Shown piece after piece: positions 1-6,262 of a stretch of 7,290 bases of DNA. The stretch's first letter is position 1; each line of letters begins with the position of its first letter. The notes beneath the pieces were generated by a model. That model did no database searches and had not been told where the DNA came from. It saw only the letters and a program-made list of their open reading frames with translations. Origin of the DNA: Saprospiraceae bacterium (GTDB taxonomy: Bacteria; Bacteroidota; Bacteroidia; Chitinophagales; Saprospiraceae); contig JADKGL010000040.1 of NCBI GenBank assembly GCA_016722295.1, forward strand, positions 1 to 7,290. The letters are read 5' to 3'. Position numbers and translations under genes: made by a program.

Positions 1-1
1 C

Positions 2-358
2 GTGATTGAATCGGTTGCTGATTTTCACAACCCCAACGTGGTCAAGGTTGTGATTGACGCGCACAACATGGGCCTGTATTTCAGCCGTGCACCAATTGCC
101 TACCCGCGTGACACACCCGAGCTGTTGCCGCAGCCAGCACCGCTGCGACACATTGGCATTTATGGGTATCGGGTTGGTTTCTTGAAGCTGTTTCCGACCC
201 TGAGCCGGGCTCCCATGGAAGTCACCGAGTCACTGGAACAGTTGCGTGCCTTGTGGCACGGCTACCGCATTGCCGTTCATGTGACGGCACATGCACCCGG
301 ACCCGGCGTTGACACGCCGCAAGACCTGGAGCGGGTGCGCAACCTGTTTGCCGCTTGA
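2..358 (+). CDS. kdsB: 3-deoxy-manno-octulosonate cytidylyltransferase, C-terminal part
   Basis: KdsB activates KDO by joining it to CMP from CTP, releasing pyrophosphate; CMP-KDO is then used in the cytoplasm to build the lipopolysaccharide inner core. Only the last 118 codons are here and the 5' end lies outside the window, so the GTG at position 2 is an internal valine and not the start. Family landmarks visible in order are NVVKVV, the LYFSRAPIAYPRD block, RHIGIYGYR followed by GFL, an SLEQLR-LWHGYRIAV block and the C-terminal PGVDTPQDLERVR, ending FAA-stop. These match the C-terminal half of the usual protein of about 250 residues with no gap or frame break. The adk gene follows on the same strand after about 260 bp, an order I associate with Burkholderiales genomes. 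Identification is secure; the lineage is inference. Confidence 0.94.
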   Translation: MIESVADFHNPNVVKVVIDAHNMGLYFSRAPIAYPRDTPELLPQPAPLRHIGIYGYRVGFLKLFPTLSRAPMEVTESLEQLRALWHGYRIAVHVTAHAPGPGVDTPQDLERVRNLFAA

Positions 359-443
359 CGCAGCCCCTGTAAGTCAGCACAAAGCTCGCGCGTGCTATTC
401 TCGCTTTCCAAGTCTGTCTTAGGTTAGGGTCGAAAATAAGTGA

Positions 444-520
444 CCCATTTGGCCGTTGGAATCGGGATGCAATGCCAGGCGCAAAGCGCTGGTGTAATCA
501 TGCCCGACGAGCCAAATGGG
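444..520. repeat. long imperfect palindrome between kdsB and adk
   Basis: A 10-bp perfect inverted repeat, CCCATTTGGC at 444-453 and GCCAAATGGG at 511-520, encloses a nested stem: TCGGG 462-466 with CCCGA 503-507, ATG 467-469 with CAT 499-501, CCAG 475-478 with CTGG 489-492, and CGC 480-482 with GCG 486-488, closing on an AAA loop. Bulges and internal loops separate the blocks. A smaller competing hairpin lies at its left edge, GGGTC 427-431 with GACCC 442-446. There is no T-run after it, so it is not an obvious intrinsic terminator. It could be a short palindromic repeat family, the end of a lost insertion sequence, or an RNA structure in the adk leader. I do not recognise the family. Confidence 0.6.
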
Positions 521-608
521 GAAGTTGTGGATGACCATGTCCTGAATCTGTCAGACCCGGGCTACCCGACGGGATGCCCACCTTAGAAGCGACTTTCAAC
601 ATTCACCC

Positions 609-613
609 GAGGA
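609..613 (+). promoter_or_regulatory. ribosome binding site of adk
   Basis: GAGGA lies five bases before the ATG at 619. It decides the start: an in-frame ATG at 574 would add 15 residues before MKLILLGAPGAGKG, but has no comparable site and the family begins at MKLILLGAPG. Confidence 0.8.
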
Positions 614-618
614 CACGC

Positions 619-1275
619 ATGAAACTGATTTTGTTGGGCGCACCCGGCGCAGGCAAGGGCACCCAAGCCACATTCATCTGCCAAAAATACGGCATTCCGC
701 AGATTTCCACCGGTGACATGCTGCGCGCTGCTGTCAAGGCAGGCACGCCGTTGGGCGTTCAGGCCAAACAGGTGATGGGTGCTGGTGGCCTGGTGAGCGA
801 TGACCTGATCATCAACCTGGTCAAGGAGCGTATTGCCCAGGGCGACTGCGCCAACGGCTTTCTGTTCGACGGCTTTCCACGCACCATTGCCCAGGCAGAT
901 GCCATGAAGGCTGCCGGTGTCAAACTCGACTACGTGCTGGAGATTGACGTGCCCTTCAGTGCCATCGTGGAGCGCATGAGTGGCAGGCGGTCGCACCCAC
1001 CGTCGGGCCGTACCTACCATGTCAAGTTCAACCCGCCCAAGGTGGCTGGCGTGGACGACATCACCGGCGAGCCACTGGTGCAGCGTGACGATGACAAGGA
1101 AGAAACCGTCATGAAACGGCTCGATGTGTACAGCGCCCAGACCCGTCCGCTGGTGGCCTATTATTCCGACTGGGCCAAGTCAGACCCTGCCGCTGCCCCC
1201 AAGTACCGGGCCATCAGCGGCTCCGGTGGAGTCGATGAAATCACGGCAAGCGCCTTTGCGGCATTGGCCAGTTGA
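619..1275 (+). CDS. adk: adenylate kinase
   Basis: Cytoplasmic Adk interconverts ATP + AMP and two ADP, setting the adenylate balance. The 218-residue product is close to the 214 of E. coli. The P-loop GAPGAGKGT is at residues 7-15, the AMP-binding segment QISTGDMLRAA at about 28-38, and FLFDGFPRTIAQA, with the conserved DGFPRT, at about 80-92. The lid region runs from GRRSHPPSGRTYH through VKFNPPKVAGVDDITGE to QRDDDKEETVMKRL. It lacks the four zinc-binding cysteines, so it is the Gram-negative non-zinc long-lid type. SHPP replaces the more usual VHPA/VHLA wording; this looks like ordinary variation. The C-terminus ends FAALAS. The gene is complete, in one frame, has its own ribosome binding site and is followed by a terminator, so it is probably the last gene of its transcript. 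Confidence 0.97.
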   Translation: MKLILLGAPGAGKGTQATFICQKYGIPQISTGDMLRAAVKAGTPLGVQAKQVMGAGGLVSDDLIINLVKERIAQGDCANGFLFDGFPRTIAQADAMKAAGVKLDYVLEIDVPFSAIVERMSGRRSHPPSGRTYHVKFNPPKVAGVDDITGEPLVQRDDDKEETVMKRLDVYSAQTRPLVAYYSDWAKSDPAAAPKYRAISGSGGVDEITASAFAALAS

Positions 1276-1314
1276 ACCCGTAAGCAGCGCAGATCTTGCT
1301 TGGCGAAGCCTGAT

Positions 1315-1338
1315 GCCCGCTGCAATGCCGGGCTTTTT
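1315..1338 (+). terminator. Rho-independent terminator after adk
   Basis: GCCCG at 1315-1319 pairs with CGGGC at 1329-1333 across a nine-base loop, followed at once by TTTTT at 1334-1338. It lies 40 bp after the adk stop and on the same strand. A weaker hairpin, AAGCA with TGCTT, lies just upstream at about 1282-1301. Confidence 0.75.
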
Positions 1339-2266
1339 CGGGGCGAATGCGGTTGGTGCGCTGGCGGCCTGGTGGCCTTGGTATCGGCACCTGACCCATC
1401 TGCGCGCTGACGCGCTGGCCTATCATGGTCATGCCAGATGCCTTCAATGACAGCCCACGGTGAATCAAAAGCAAGCTGCGCGCAGTAAGCGGGTGTGCAC
1501 ATTCGTGTCACCGACTTGGGCAGTTTCACCGCGCAGCCGTCGCGTCGGCGGTTCCCCAACCCGCACTGAGCCGCCCGGTCTGGCTGCTAGCTACAACCCC
1601 TGTTGAGCCGCTGTCGCCCTGGAGACCAGGCCGATCGACGCTGGGGAAATTGCTGCTGGCGCAGGGCAGCGGCATTTCGCACCAAGCGGGGCGGGTTGGC
1701 AAGGAACTGGTCCGGGTGCGCGGGGGGCTGGCGCGAAGAGCGGCGGTCGACCTGCGCCCGCGCTGGCACACACTTTGGCCCTGGCGTTGACCCGCTCACT
1801 GCGCGCCGAACTGCCCTATGCCAACCTTTCAGTCGAGCAAGGCATGTCGCTAGCGATACCAGAGTCGTTGATCGCCGGTGGCTCGACATCGCCGTGCCGC
1901 ACAACGTGCAAACCCACCGCTGGAACAGAAATTGCCCGCTTGCTGGTAGAAGCCCGATCTCTGCCAACGCGCCACCCGCCAGTGCTGCGCACCAGGGTAT
2001 CGCTGGTCATCATGTCTCTGCGACCTGCATGTAACGCCGCAAACCACGCTGGATCTGCGCAGGCGCACATCACAGTAAACAATCAATCGCAAACAAGCAC
2101 AGGCCCAGCACAAGCCTGACAGCCACTAATGACAGCGTCCTGCCTGGTCCTAGGGCTGACCCCGACACAGAGTTGCAGCGTGTTGATGCTGCTCATTGAC
2201 GGGAATGGTGACACATCCATGCCCTGGCAAAAGCAAGAGCTCCCATGGCCAGCGTTGCAAGGGATC
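1339..2266. other. intergenic stretch with no supportable gene
   Basis: About 930 bp lie between the adk terminator and the promoter of the PAS-GGDEF gene. Open frames occur on both strands because the DNA is G+C-rich, the longest on the plus strand being about 170 codons and ending at 2119, but several frames are open over the same bases. None shows a recognisable domain, a convincing ribosome binding site or typical protein composition: the translations are rich in Arg, Ala, Pro, Cys and Trp. I found no tRNA, array or IS end. It may be a worn-out gene beyond recognition by eye, or plain spacer. Confidence 0.55.
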
Positions 2267-2294
2267 TTGATCCATTGTTTGCGAAGACTAGAAT
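2267..2294 (+). promoter_or_regulatory. probable sigma-70 promoter of the PAS-GGDEF gene
   Basis: TTGATC (2267-2272, 4/6 to consensus) and TAGAAT (2289-2294, 5/6) are separated by 16 bp and lie 38 bp before the ATG at 2333. The surrounding DNA is locally more A+T-rich. This is a sequence match only; no operator is evident. Confidence 0.5.
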
Positions 2295-2322
2295 AAAGTG
2301 ACAAGTAAAGAGCGATTATCAC

Positions 2323-2327
2323 GAGGA
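2323..2327 (+). promoter_or_regulatory. ribosome binding site of the PAS-GGDEF gene
   Basis: GAGGA with five bases to the ATG at 2333, the same motif and spacing as adk. It supports 2333 as the start of the cyclase gene. Confidence 0.75.
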
Positions 2328-2332
2328 TAGCC

Positions 2333-3067
2333 ATGGATCGCGGAAATGATCACCCTGCCCCGGCCCAAGCGTGGCTTGATGCAGCAGCCGTATTGCGGGC
2401 CAAGGCTGAAACGCTTTACCGGCAACGCGCCACCTGCGCGACCACCAATCCCAAGCCTCTGTCACCCCAAGCCACTGCTCAACTGCTGCGTGAGCTGCAA
2501 GTGCAACAGATCGAGCTTGAATTGCAATACGAAGAGTTGCGCAACACCCAGCTTAAGCTCGACGGGTTGCTCGCGCACCATTTCGATTTTTACGAGCTGG
2601 CACCGGTAGGCTACTGTTCCGTTGGCGAAGACGATCTGGTCAAACAGGCCAACCTGACCACGGCATCCCTGCTTGGGCTACCCAATGATGAGCTGATCAA
2701 CCGCCGCTTCAGTCATGTCATTTTCAAAGAGGACCAGGACGTGTTTTGCCGGTTTCGACGCAAGCTGCTCGATGCCCGCGAGCCGCTGTCGTGCGACTTA
2801 CGCTTGCACAAGCGAGACGGCACGGTGTTTTGGGTGCACCTGGCAACAGTTGTGGCACCGGATGAAACCGGTACCTCACTGCTGCGCATGGTGATCAGCG
2901 ACATCACCGAACGTAAGCAAGCCGAAGCTGCACTGAAACAAAGCGAAGAACGCTGGCAATTTGCCCTGGAAAGTGGCGGTGACGGCCTGTGGGACTGGAA
3001 TCTTCAGACTGGCGCGGGTTTTCTTTTCACCCCGCTACAAACAAATGTTTGGCTATACCGAGCATGA
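2333..3067 (+). CDS. 5' fragment: coiled coil, PAS1 and start of PAS2
   Basis: This is what a ribosome starting at 2333 would make: 244 residues. Residues 1-228 belong to the sensor: the N-terminal coiled coil, a full PAS unit (FDFYELAPVGYCSV to VISDITERKQAE), then FALESGGDGLWDWNLQTGA, the first strands of PAS2. From about 3017 the frame is wrong and the last 16 residues (GFLFTPLQTNVWLYRA) are out-of-frame translation. Removing one G from the GGG at 3016-3018 restores VFFSPRYKQMFGY, the expected PAS2 continuation. Alone, the fragment has no output domain. It could bind a PAS partner, but that is speculation. Confidence 0.75.
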   Translation: MDRGNDHPAPAQAWLDAAAVLRAKAETLYRQRATCATTNPKPLSPQATAQLLRELQVQQIELELQYEELRNTQLKLDGLLAHHFDFYELAPVGYCSVGEDDLVKQANLTTASLLGLPNDELINRRFSHVIFKEDQDVFCRFRRKLLDAREPLSCDLRLHKRDGTVFWVHLATVVAPDETGTSLLRMVISDITERKQAEAALKQSEERWQFALESGGDGLWDWNLQTGAGFLFTPLQTNVWLYRA

Positions 3068-3683
3068 ATTCGAGAACAATGCAGAAGCATGGTCCAAGCG
3101 CATTCACCCGGATGATGCACCCGGCGTGATGACGGCCTTGCAGCCCTACCTGGATGGCAAAGATGGCACCGCCAGCGTGGAATTTCGGATGTTGTGCAAG
3201 GACGGCAGTTGGATGTGGACACTGGGCCGCGGCAAGGTCATAAGCCGCGATGCCAGCGGCAAGGGCACGCGCATGATTGGCACTAATGCCGACATCACCG
3301 AGCGCAAACAAGCCGAAAAGACCATTCGGGAGAGCGAAAGCCGCTTTCGCTCGCTGATGGAGAACATTGCCGGTGTGGCGGTGCAGGGCTATACGCTGGA
3401 CGGCACAGTGCTGTACTGGAACCCGGCTTCTGAGCGCCTCTATGGTTACAGTTCCGCCGAAGCCTTTGGGGTCAATCTGCTCGATTTGATCATCCCGCAG
3501 CACATGCAGGACGATGTCAAGAGAGACATGCAGCAGATGGTGGCAAGCGGCGAACCGACTGCGGCCAGTGAAATGATGTTCAAAAACAAGGTGGGAACCC
3601 TCATCCCGGTTTTTTCAAGCCATGCGCTGGTGCTGCCGATCGGACGCGAGCCCGGAACTGTTTTTGTCTGGACATCGATCTGA
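2961..3683 (+). CDS. middle fragment: PAS2 and PAS3, shifted frame
   Basis: From about 3018 to 3662 this frame carries the remainder of PAS2 (FFSPRYKQMFGYTEHEF, the HPDD motif, WMWTLGRGKVISRD, NADITERKQAEK) and nearly all of PAS3 (SRFRSLMENIAGVAVQGY, LYWNPASERLYGYS). The first 19 codons, from the ATG at 2961, are out-of-frame translation and there is no ribosome binding site, so this is not an independent gene. It ends in a stop at 3681-3683 after GTVFVWTSI. Adding one T to the TTTTT at 3661-3665 gives GTVFCLDIDLSERN and returns to the original frame. It is kept as a separate entry because translation from the native start does not reach it. Confidence 0.7.
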   Translation: MPWKVAVTACGTGIFRLARVFFSPRYKQMFGYTEHEFENNAEAWSKRIHPDDAPGVMTALQPYLDGKDGTASVEFRMLCKDGSWMWTLGRGKVISRDASGKGTRMIGTNADITERKQAEKTIRESESRFRSLMENIAGVAVQGYTLDGTVLYWNPASERLYGYSSAEAFGVNLLDLIIPQHMQDDVKRDMQQMVASGEPTAASEMMFKNKVGTLIPVFSSHALVLPIGREPGTVFVWTSI

Positions 3684-3751
3684 GCGAAAGAAATACGGCC
3701 CGGGACGCACTGCAGCAAAGCGAAGCCTTCAAACAGGCAATTCTCGATTCA

Positions 3752-5245
3752 GTGGCGGCAGAAATTGTGGTGATTGATGGCAACGGGGTGATTCTGGCGG
3801 TCAATCAGCACTGGCGGCAATACGCACTGGACAACGGGCTGGAACCCGGCCGGGTCCCCCCAAACACCGATGTTGGCAGCAATTACCTGTCAATCTGTGC
3901 CTACGGCGCACAAGCAGATAGCCTCGCGCAGGAAGCCTGTAGTGGTATTTCGGCCGTGCTGCAAGGTCGTTTGCCCAGTTTCAGTCTGGAGTATCCGTGC
4001 CACTCGCCCGGGCGGCTGCGCTGGTTCAACATGGTCGTGATGCCATTGGGTCATAACAGTCAGGGCGGTGCCAGCATCACCCACACCGATGTCACTGCCA
4101 TCAAGCAAGCTGATGAACGCGTGCTTCAGAACGAAAGCTACTTGAGCGCCGTTTTTGACAGTGCACTCGATGCCGTGATTGGCATGGATGACCAGGGCCA
4201 CATCACCGACTGGAACCAGCAGGCGCAAGCCATTTTTGGCTGGCGCAAGGATGAAGTGCTGGGCCATATCCTGCACGACACCATTGCCCCGGCGCACCAC
4301 CGAGCCGCGCACCACCAGGGTCTGACCAGATTTTTGATGACCGGACAAAGCGACCTGTTGAACCGGCGCATTGAGTTGACCGGTTTGCGACGCAATGGTG
4401 AGGAGTTTCCGATTACGCTGTCAGTTTTGCCATTCAAGACTGGCAACGGCTACCGGTTCACGGCTTTTGTGGACGACATTTCAGAGCGTAAGCGGGACAC
4501 GGCAGCCTTGCAGGAAAGCGAGCAAAAGTTCAGGTTGATTGCCGAGAACACCAGCGATGGCATTACCATTTTTGACAAACATGGGCATGTCCAGTATGTC
4601 TCTCCCGCCGTCATGCGACAGTTAGGTTACCCCGAGCACGAAGAGATGACCCGGACCAATGCCGAGGTGTATGCGATCATGCATCCCGATGACCGCGACC
4701 AGGTGTTCGCAAAAATTGATGAAGCGGTAAAAGACTTAAGGGAAAGCCTGACCTATTCCTACCGTGTCAAACACCAGCGCGGCCACTATTTCTGGCGCGA
4801 AGACAACGTCAGTCTCATCTTTGACAGCAAGCAAGATTACGGCGGCGCTTATGTGATTTCGCGCGACATCACTGAGCGCAAGCGCCTTGAACAGCAGGTG
4901 CACCAGATGGCCTACTTTGATGCCCTGACCGGCCTGCCCAACCGGCGCATGCTGGGCGACCGCCTGAGCCAGACCATGGCGCTGAGCAAACGCAGTGGGC
5001 GCCATGCTGCCGTGATGGTGCTGGACCTCGACAATTTCAAGCCGCTCAACGACCAACATGGCCATTTGGTTGGCGACCTGCTGTTGGTCGAAGTGGCCAG
5101 GCGCTTGCTGAGTTGCGTTCGTGCGGTCGACACCGTGGCCCGCTTTGGCGGCGACGAATTTGTCGTGGTGCTGGGTGAACTTGATGTACACAAAGCCGAA
5201 TCAAGAGCGCAGGCCCAGTTGATTGCAGAAAAAATCCGGGCTTAG
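3752..5245 (+). CDS. 3' fragment: PAS4 to PAS6 and truncated GGDEF
   Basis: This is back in the frame of the native start. Its GTG at 3752 lies inside PAS4, whose homology begins earlier at about 3719 (SEAFKQAILDS), so the start is formal only. Content: rest of PAS4, PAS5 (SYLSAVFDSALDAVIGMDD to FVDDISERKR), PAS6 (FRLIAENTSDGITIFDKHG, HPDDRD, RDITERKRLEQQ), then GGDEF with FDALTGLPNRRMLGDRL, VMVLDLDNFKPLND, GHLVGDLLL, RAVD at 5120-5131 and GGDEF at 5147-5161. It stops at TAG 5243-5245 after AEKIRA. The tail after the stop, YVLTLRKEGE then HHCSASIGVVLFVNHE, continues in the same frame up to the IS, so the stop is a point nonsense change and not the natural end. Confidence 0.8.
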   Translation: MAAEIVVIDGNGVILAVNQHWRQYALDNGLEPGRVPPNTDVGSNYLSICAYGAQADSLAQEACSGISAVLQGRLPSFSLEYPCHSPGRLRWFNMVVMPLGHNSQGGASITHTDVTAIKQADERVLQNESYLSAVFDSALDAVIGMDDQGHITDWNQQAQAIFGWRKDEVLGHILHDTIAPAHHRAAHHQGLTRFLMTGQSDLLNRRIELTGLRRNGEEFPITLSVLPFKTGNGYRFTAFVDDISERKRDTAALQESEQKFRLIAENTSDGITIFDKHGHVQYVSPAVMRQLGYPEHEEMTRTNAEVYAIMHPDDRDQVFAKIDEAVKDLRESLTYSYRVKHQRGHYFWREDNVSLIFDSKQDYGGAYVISRDITERKRLEQQVHQMAYFDALTGLPNRRMLGDRLSQTMALSKRSGRHAAVMVLDLDNFKPLNDQHGHLVGDLLLVEVARRLLSCVRAVDTVARFGGDEFVVVLGELDVHKAESRAQAQLIAEKIRA

Positions 5246-5364
5246 CTGTCGGCGACGTATGTCCTGACCCTGCGAAAAGAGGGAGAAACTGACATGACCG
5301 TAGAGCACCATTGTTCAGCCAGCATTGGCGTGGTGCTGTTTGTCAACCATGAAACGCCGCATGC

Positions 5365-5389
5365 CAGTGAATTTGTCCACAGACAAATG
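5365..5389 (+). repeat. left terminal inverted repeat of the IS
   Basis: Starts CAGTGAATTTGTCC and ends CAAATG. It matches the reverse complement of 7263-7287 at 19 of 25 positions. It directly follows the last GGDEF-domain codons (NHETPHA). Confidence 0.65.
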
Positions 5390-5421
5390 TTGTTTGAAAT
5401 CAACACTGAACTACGCCATGC

Positions 5422-5450
5422 TGGACATCCCCGAACATACCCGGTATAAA
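5422..5450 (+). promoter_or_regulatory. probable promoter of the DruA-like gene
   Basis: TGGACA (5422-5427, 5/6) and TATAAA (5445-5450, 5/6) are separated by an ideal 17 bp. Transcription would begin at about 5456-5459, at or next to the ATG at 5458, leaving no room for a ribosome binding site. Confidence 0.55.
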
Positions 5451-5457
5451 CCCGGCT

Positions 5458-5679
5458 ATGCAAGCTGATCGCTCCAGCAACACTGCCCTGTCAAAATTTC
5501 AAGTTCGCCCAGTAGAACGGCCCGAAGAGCCGCGCTACAAGGATCTGATGGCGCAGCATCACTACTTGGGTGATTTGACAAAGATTGGTGAAACGATCTG
5601 GTATGTGGCCCTCTTGGGCGAGCATTGGGTTGCCCTGCTGAGCATCAGCGCAGCCGCCCCTCAAATGCGGCGTGCGTGA
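5458..5679 (+). CDS. N-terminal fragment of the DruA-like protein
   Basis: A 73-residue product from the ATG at 5458. Residues to about 67 (ending ISAA) are genuine DUF4338 sequence including QHHYLG and TIWYVALLGEHWVALLS; the last residues PQMRRA are out of frame after the extra C at 5657-5660. There is no ribosome binding site before the ATG, only the promoter directly upstream. No better in-frame start precedes the conserved VRPVERPEE. Confidence 0.6.
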   Translation: MQADRSSNTALSKFQVRPVERPEEPRYKDLMAQHHYLGDLTKIGETIWYVALLGEHWVALLSISAAAPQMRRA

Positions 5680-6262
5680 CAGATGGATTGGCTGGGACTT
5701 CACCTCCCAGTATGGTCGGCTCAAGCTGATCGCCAACAACAGCCGCTTCCTGATTCTGCCCGACTGGCACCACCCCAATGTTGGCACGCGTGTGCTGTCG
5801 TTGATGCAGCGTCGCTTGGTATCGGATTGGCAGGCCCGCTTTGGTCACCCTGTACTGTTGCTCGAAACCTTTGTTGACCCCAGCCGCTTTCATGGTGGTG
5901 TTTACCGCGCCGCCAACTGGACTGAGCTGGGTCTAACTCAAGGCTACCGACGTACCCAGGCAGGCTACAGCCCGGCACACAACGCGCCCAAGCGTGTCTT
6001 TGTTTACCCCTTATGTCACAACCCCCAAGCGCTTTTAACCCAAGCTGAGCGCGCAACTTCAACTCACAGGAAAACCCAACATCATGCTCACAGCCGACCA
6101 AATGCGCATACTGCCGGACTTCTTCAACGACATCGCCGACCCCCGCGCACGCTCGGGTCGGCGCCACCGTTTGTCGGCGGTGCTGAGCATTGCCGCAGCA
6201 GCCACGCTATGCGGCATGACGGGCTACAAGGCCATAGCTGGCTGGGCACAAGACCTGGGTGA
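5672..6262 (+). CDS. C-terminal fragment of the DruA-like protein
   Basis: This carries the larger part of DUF4338 in the shifted frame: RDRWIGWDFTSQYGRLKLI, ANNSRFLILPDWHHPNVG, QARFGHPVLLLETFVDP, FHGGVYRAANWTELG, then APKRVFVYPL. The nominal ATG at 5672 overlaps the end of the previous fragment by eight bases and lies within the conserved sequence, so it is not a real start. Beyond about residue 120 the translation (STHRKTQHHAHSRPN and after) is low-complexity and resembles no family member; it overlaps the transposase frame from 6084 to 6262. Confidence 0.6.
   Translation: MRDRWIGWDFTSQYGRLKLIANNSRFLILPDWHHPNVGTRVLSLMQRRLVSDWQARFGHPVLLLETFVDPSRFHGGVYRAANWTELGLTQGYRRTQAGYSPAHNAPKRVFVYPLCHNPQALLTQAERATSTHRKTQHHAHSRPNAHTAGLLQRHRRPPRTLGSAPPFVGGAEHCRSSHAMRHDGLQGHSWLGTRPG

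Larger units (their letters stand above)
2333..5364 (+). pseudogene. multi-PAS diguanylate cyclase, frameshifted and cut by an IS
   Basis: Read with frames joined, this is one soluble sensor protein of about 1,011 codons before the IS junction, with no membrane segment. Order: acidic coiled coil LLRELQVQQIELELQYEELR (51-70), PAS1 about 83-196, PAS2 207-326, PAS3 336-452, PAS4 464-593, PAS5 600-720, PAS6 731-846, then GGDEF from FDALTGLPNRR (about 862). The signature GGDEF is at about 939-943 and the inhibitory-site RAVD at about 930-933, exactly five residues upstream, so a working copy should make cyclic di-GMP from two GTP and be product-inhibited. PAS units are joined by the usual DITERKQAE-type linkers. 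Breaks: +1 near 3016-3018, -1 near 3661-3665, TAG at 5243-5245, and loss of the GGDEF tail at the IS junction. No EAL domain is seen, but one could follow the missing tail. The signal sensed cannot be read from sequence. Confidence 0.85.
5458..6262 (+). pseudogene. DUF4338 / DruA-like protein, one frameshift
   Basis: The joined frames give a DUF4338 protein, the family of DruA in the Druantia anti-phage system. Landmarks in order: VRPVERPEEPRYKDLMAQHHYLG (residues about 17-39), IGETIWYVA, WVALLSISAAALKCGVRDRWIGWD across the break, LKLIANNSRFLILPDW, HPNVGTRVLSLMQRRL, GHPVLLLETFVDP, GGVYRAANW, LGLTQGYRR, GYSPAHNAPKRVFVYPL. The frame changes at CCCC 5657-5660; deleting one C gives AAALKCGVRDR. 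Recognisable homology ends near 6020; the open frame then runs on to 6262 over the transposase gene, probably by chance. The family's biochemical activity is not something I can derive here. Being inside an IS next to the transposase suggests an accessory role in transposition or element maintenance, with defence as the alternative. None of the other Druantia genes is visible. Confidence 0.8.

Noticed and set aside
419..538. 39-codon minus-strand frame in the kdsB-adk spacer as a gene
   Set aside because: Too short to judge, no ribosome binding site recognised, and it coincides with a palindrome that explains the sequence better.
574..618. Earlier ATG as the adk start
   Set aside because: The added 15 residues are not part of the family and the only good ribosome binding site serves 619.
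583..1020. 145-codon minus-strand open frame across adk
   Set aside because: It lies opposite a certain gene, has no recognisable domain or ribosome binding site, and is explained by the codon bias of adk on the other strand.
1775..2119. 114-codon plus-strand open frame in the gap after adk
   Set aside because: No domain, no ribosome binding site, and other frames on both strands are equally open over the same bases; the C-terminal part is low-complexity.
2900..4880. CRISPR-like or tandem DNA repeat array
   Set aside because: The recurring blocks are PAS-linker codons spaced by whole domains, with no short regular spacers.
4736..5191. 151-codon minus-strand open frame opposite the GGDEF region
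   Set aside because: A shadow of the GGDEF coding strand with no family resemblance of its own.
5458..6262. A complete Druantia defence system
   Set aside because: Only the DruA-like gene is present; none of the large helicase or other partner genes is seen, and the neighbour is a transposase.
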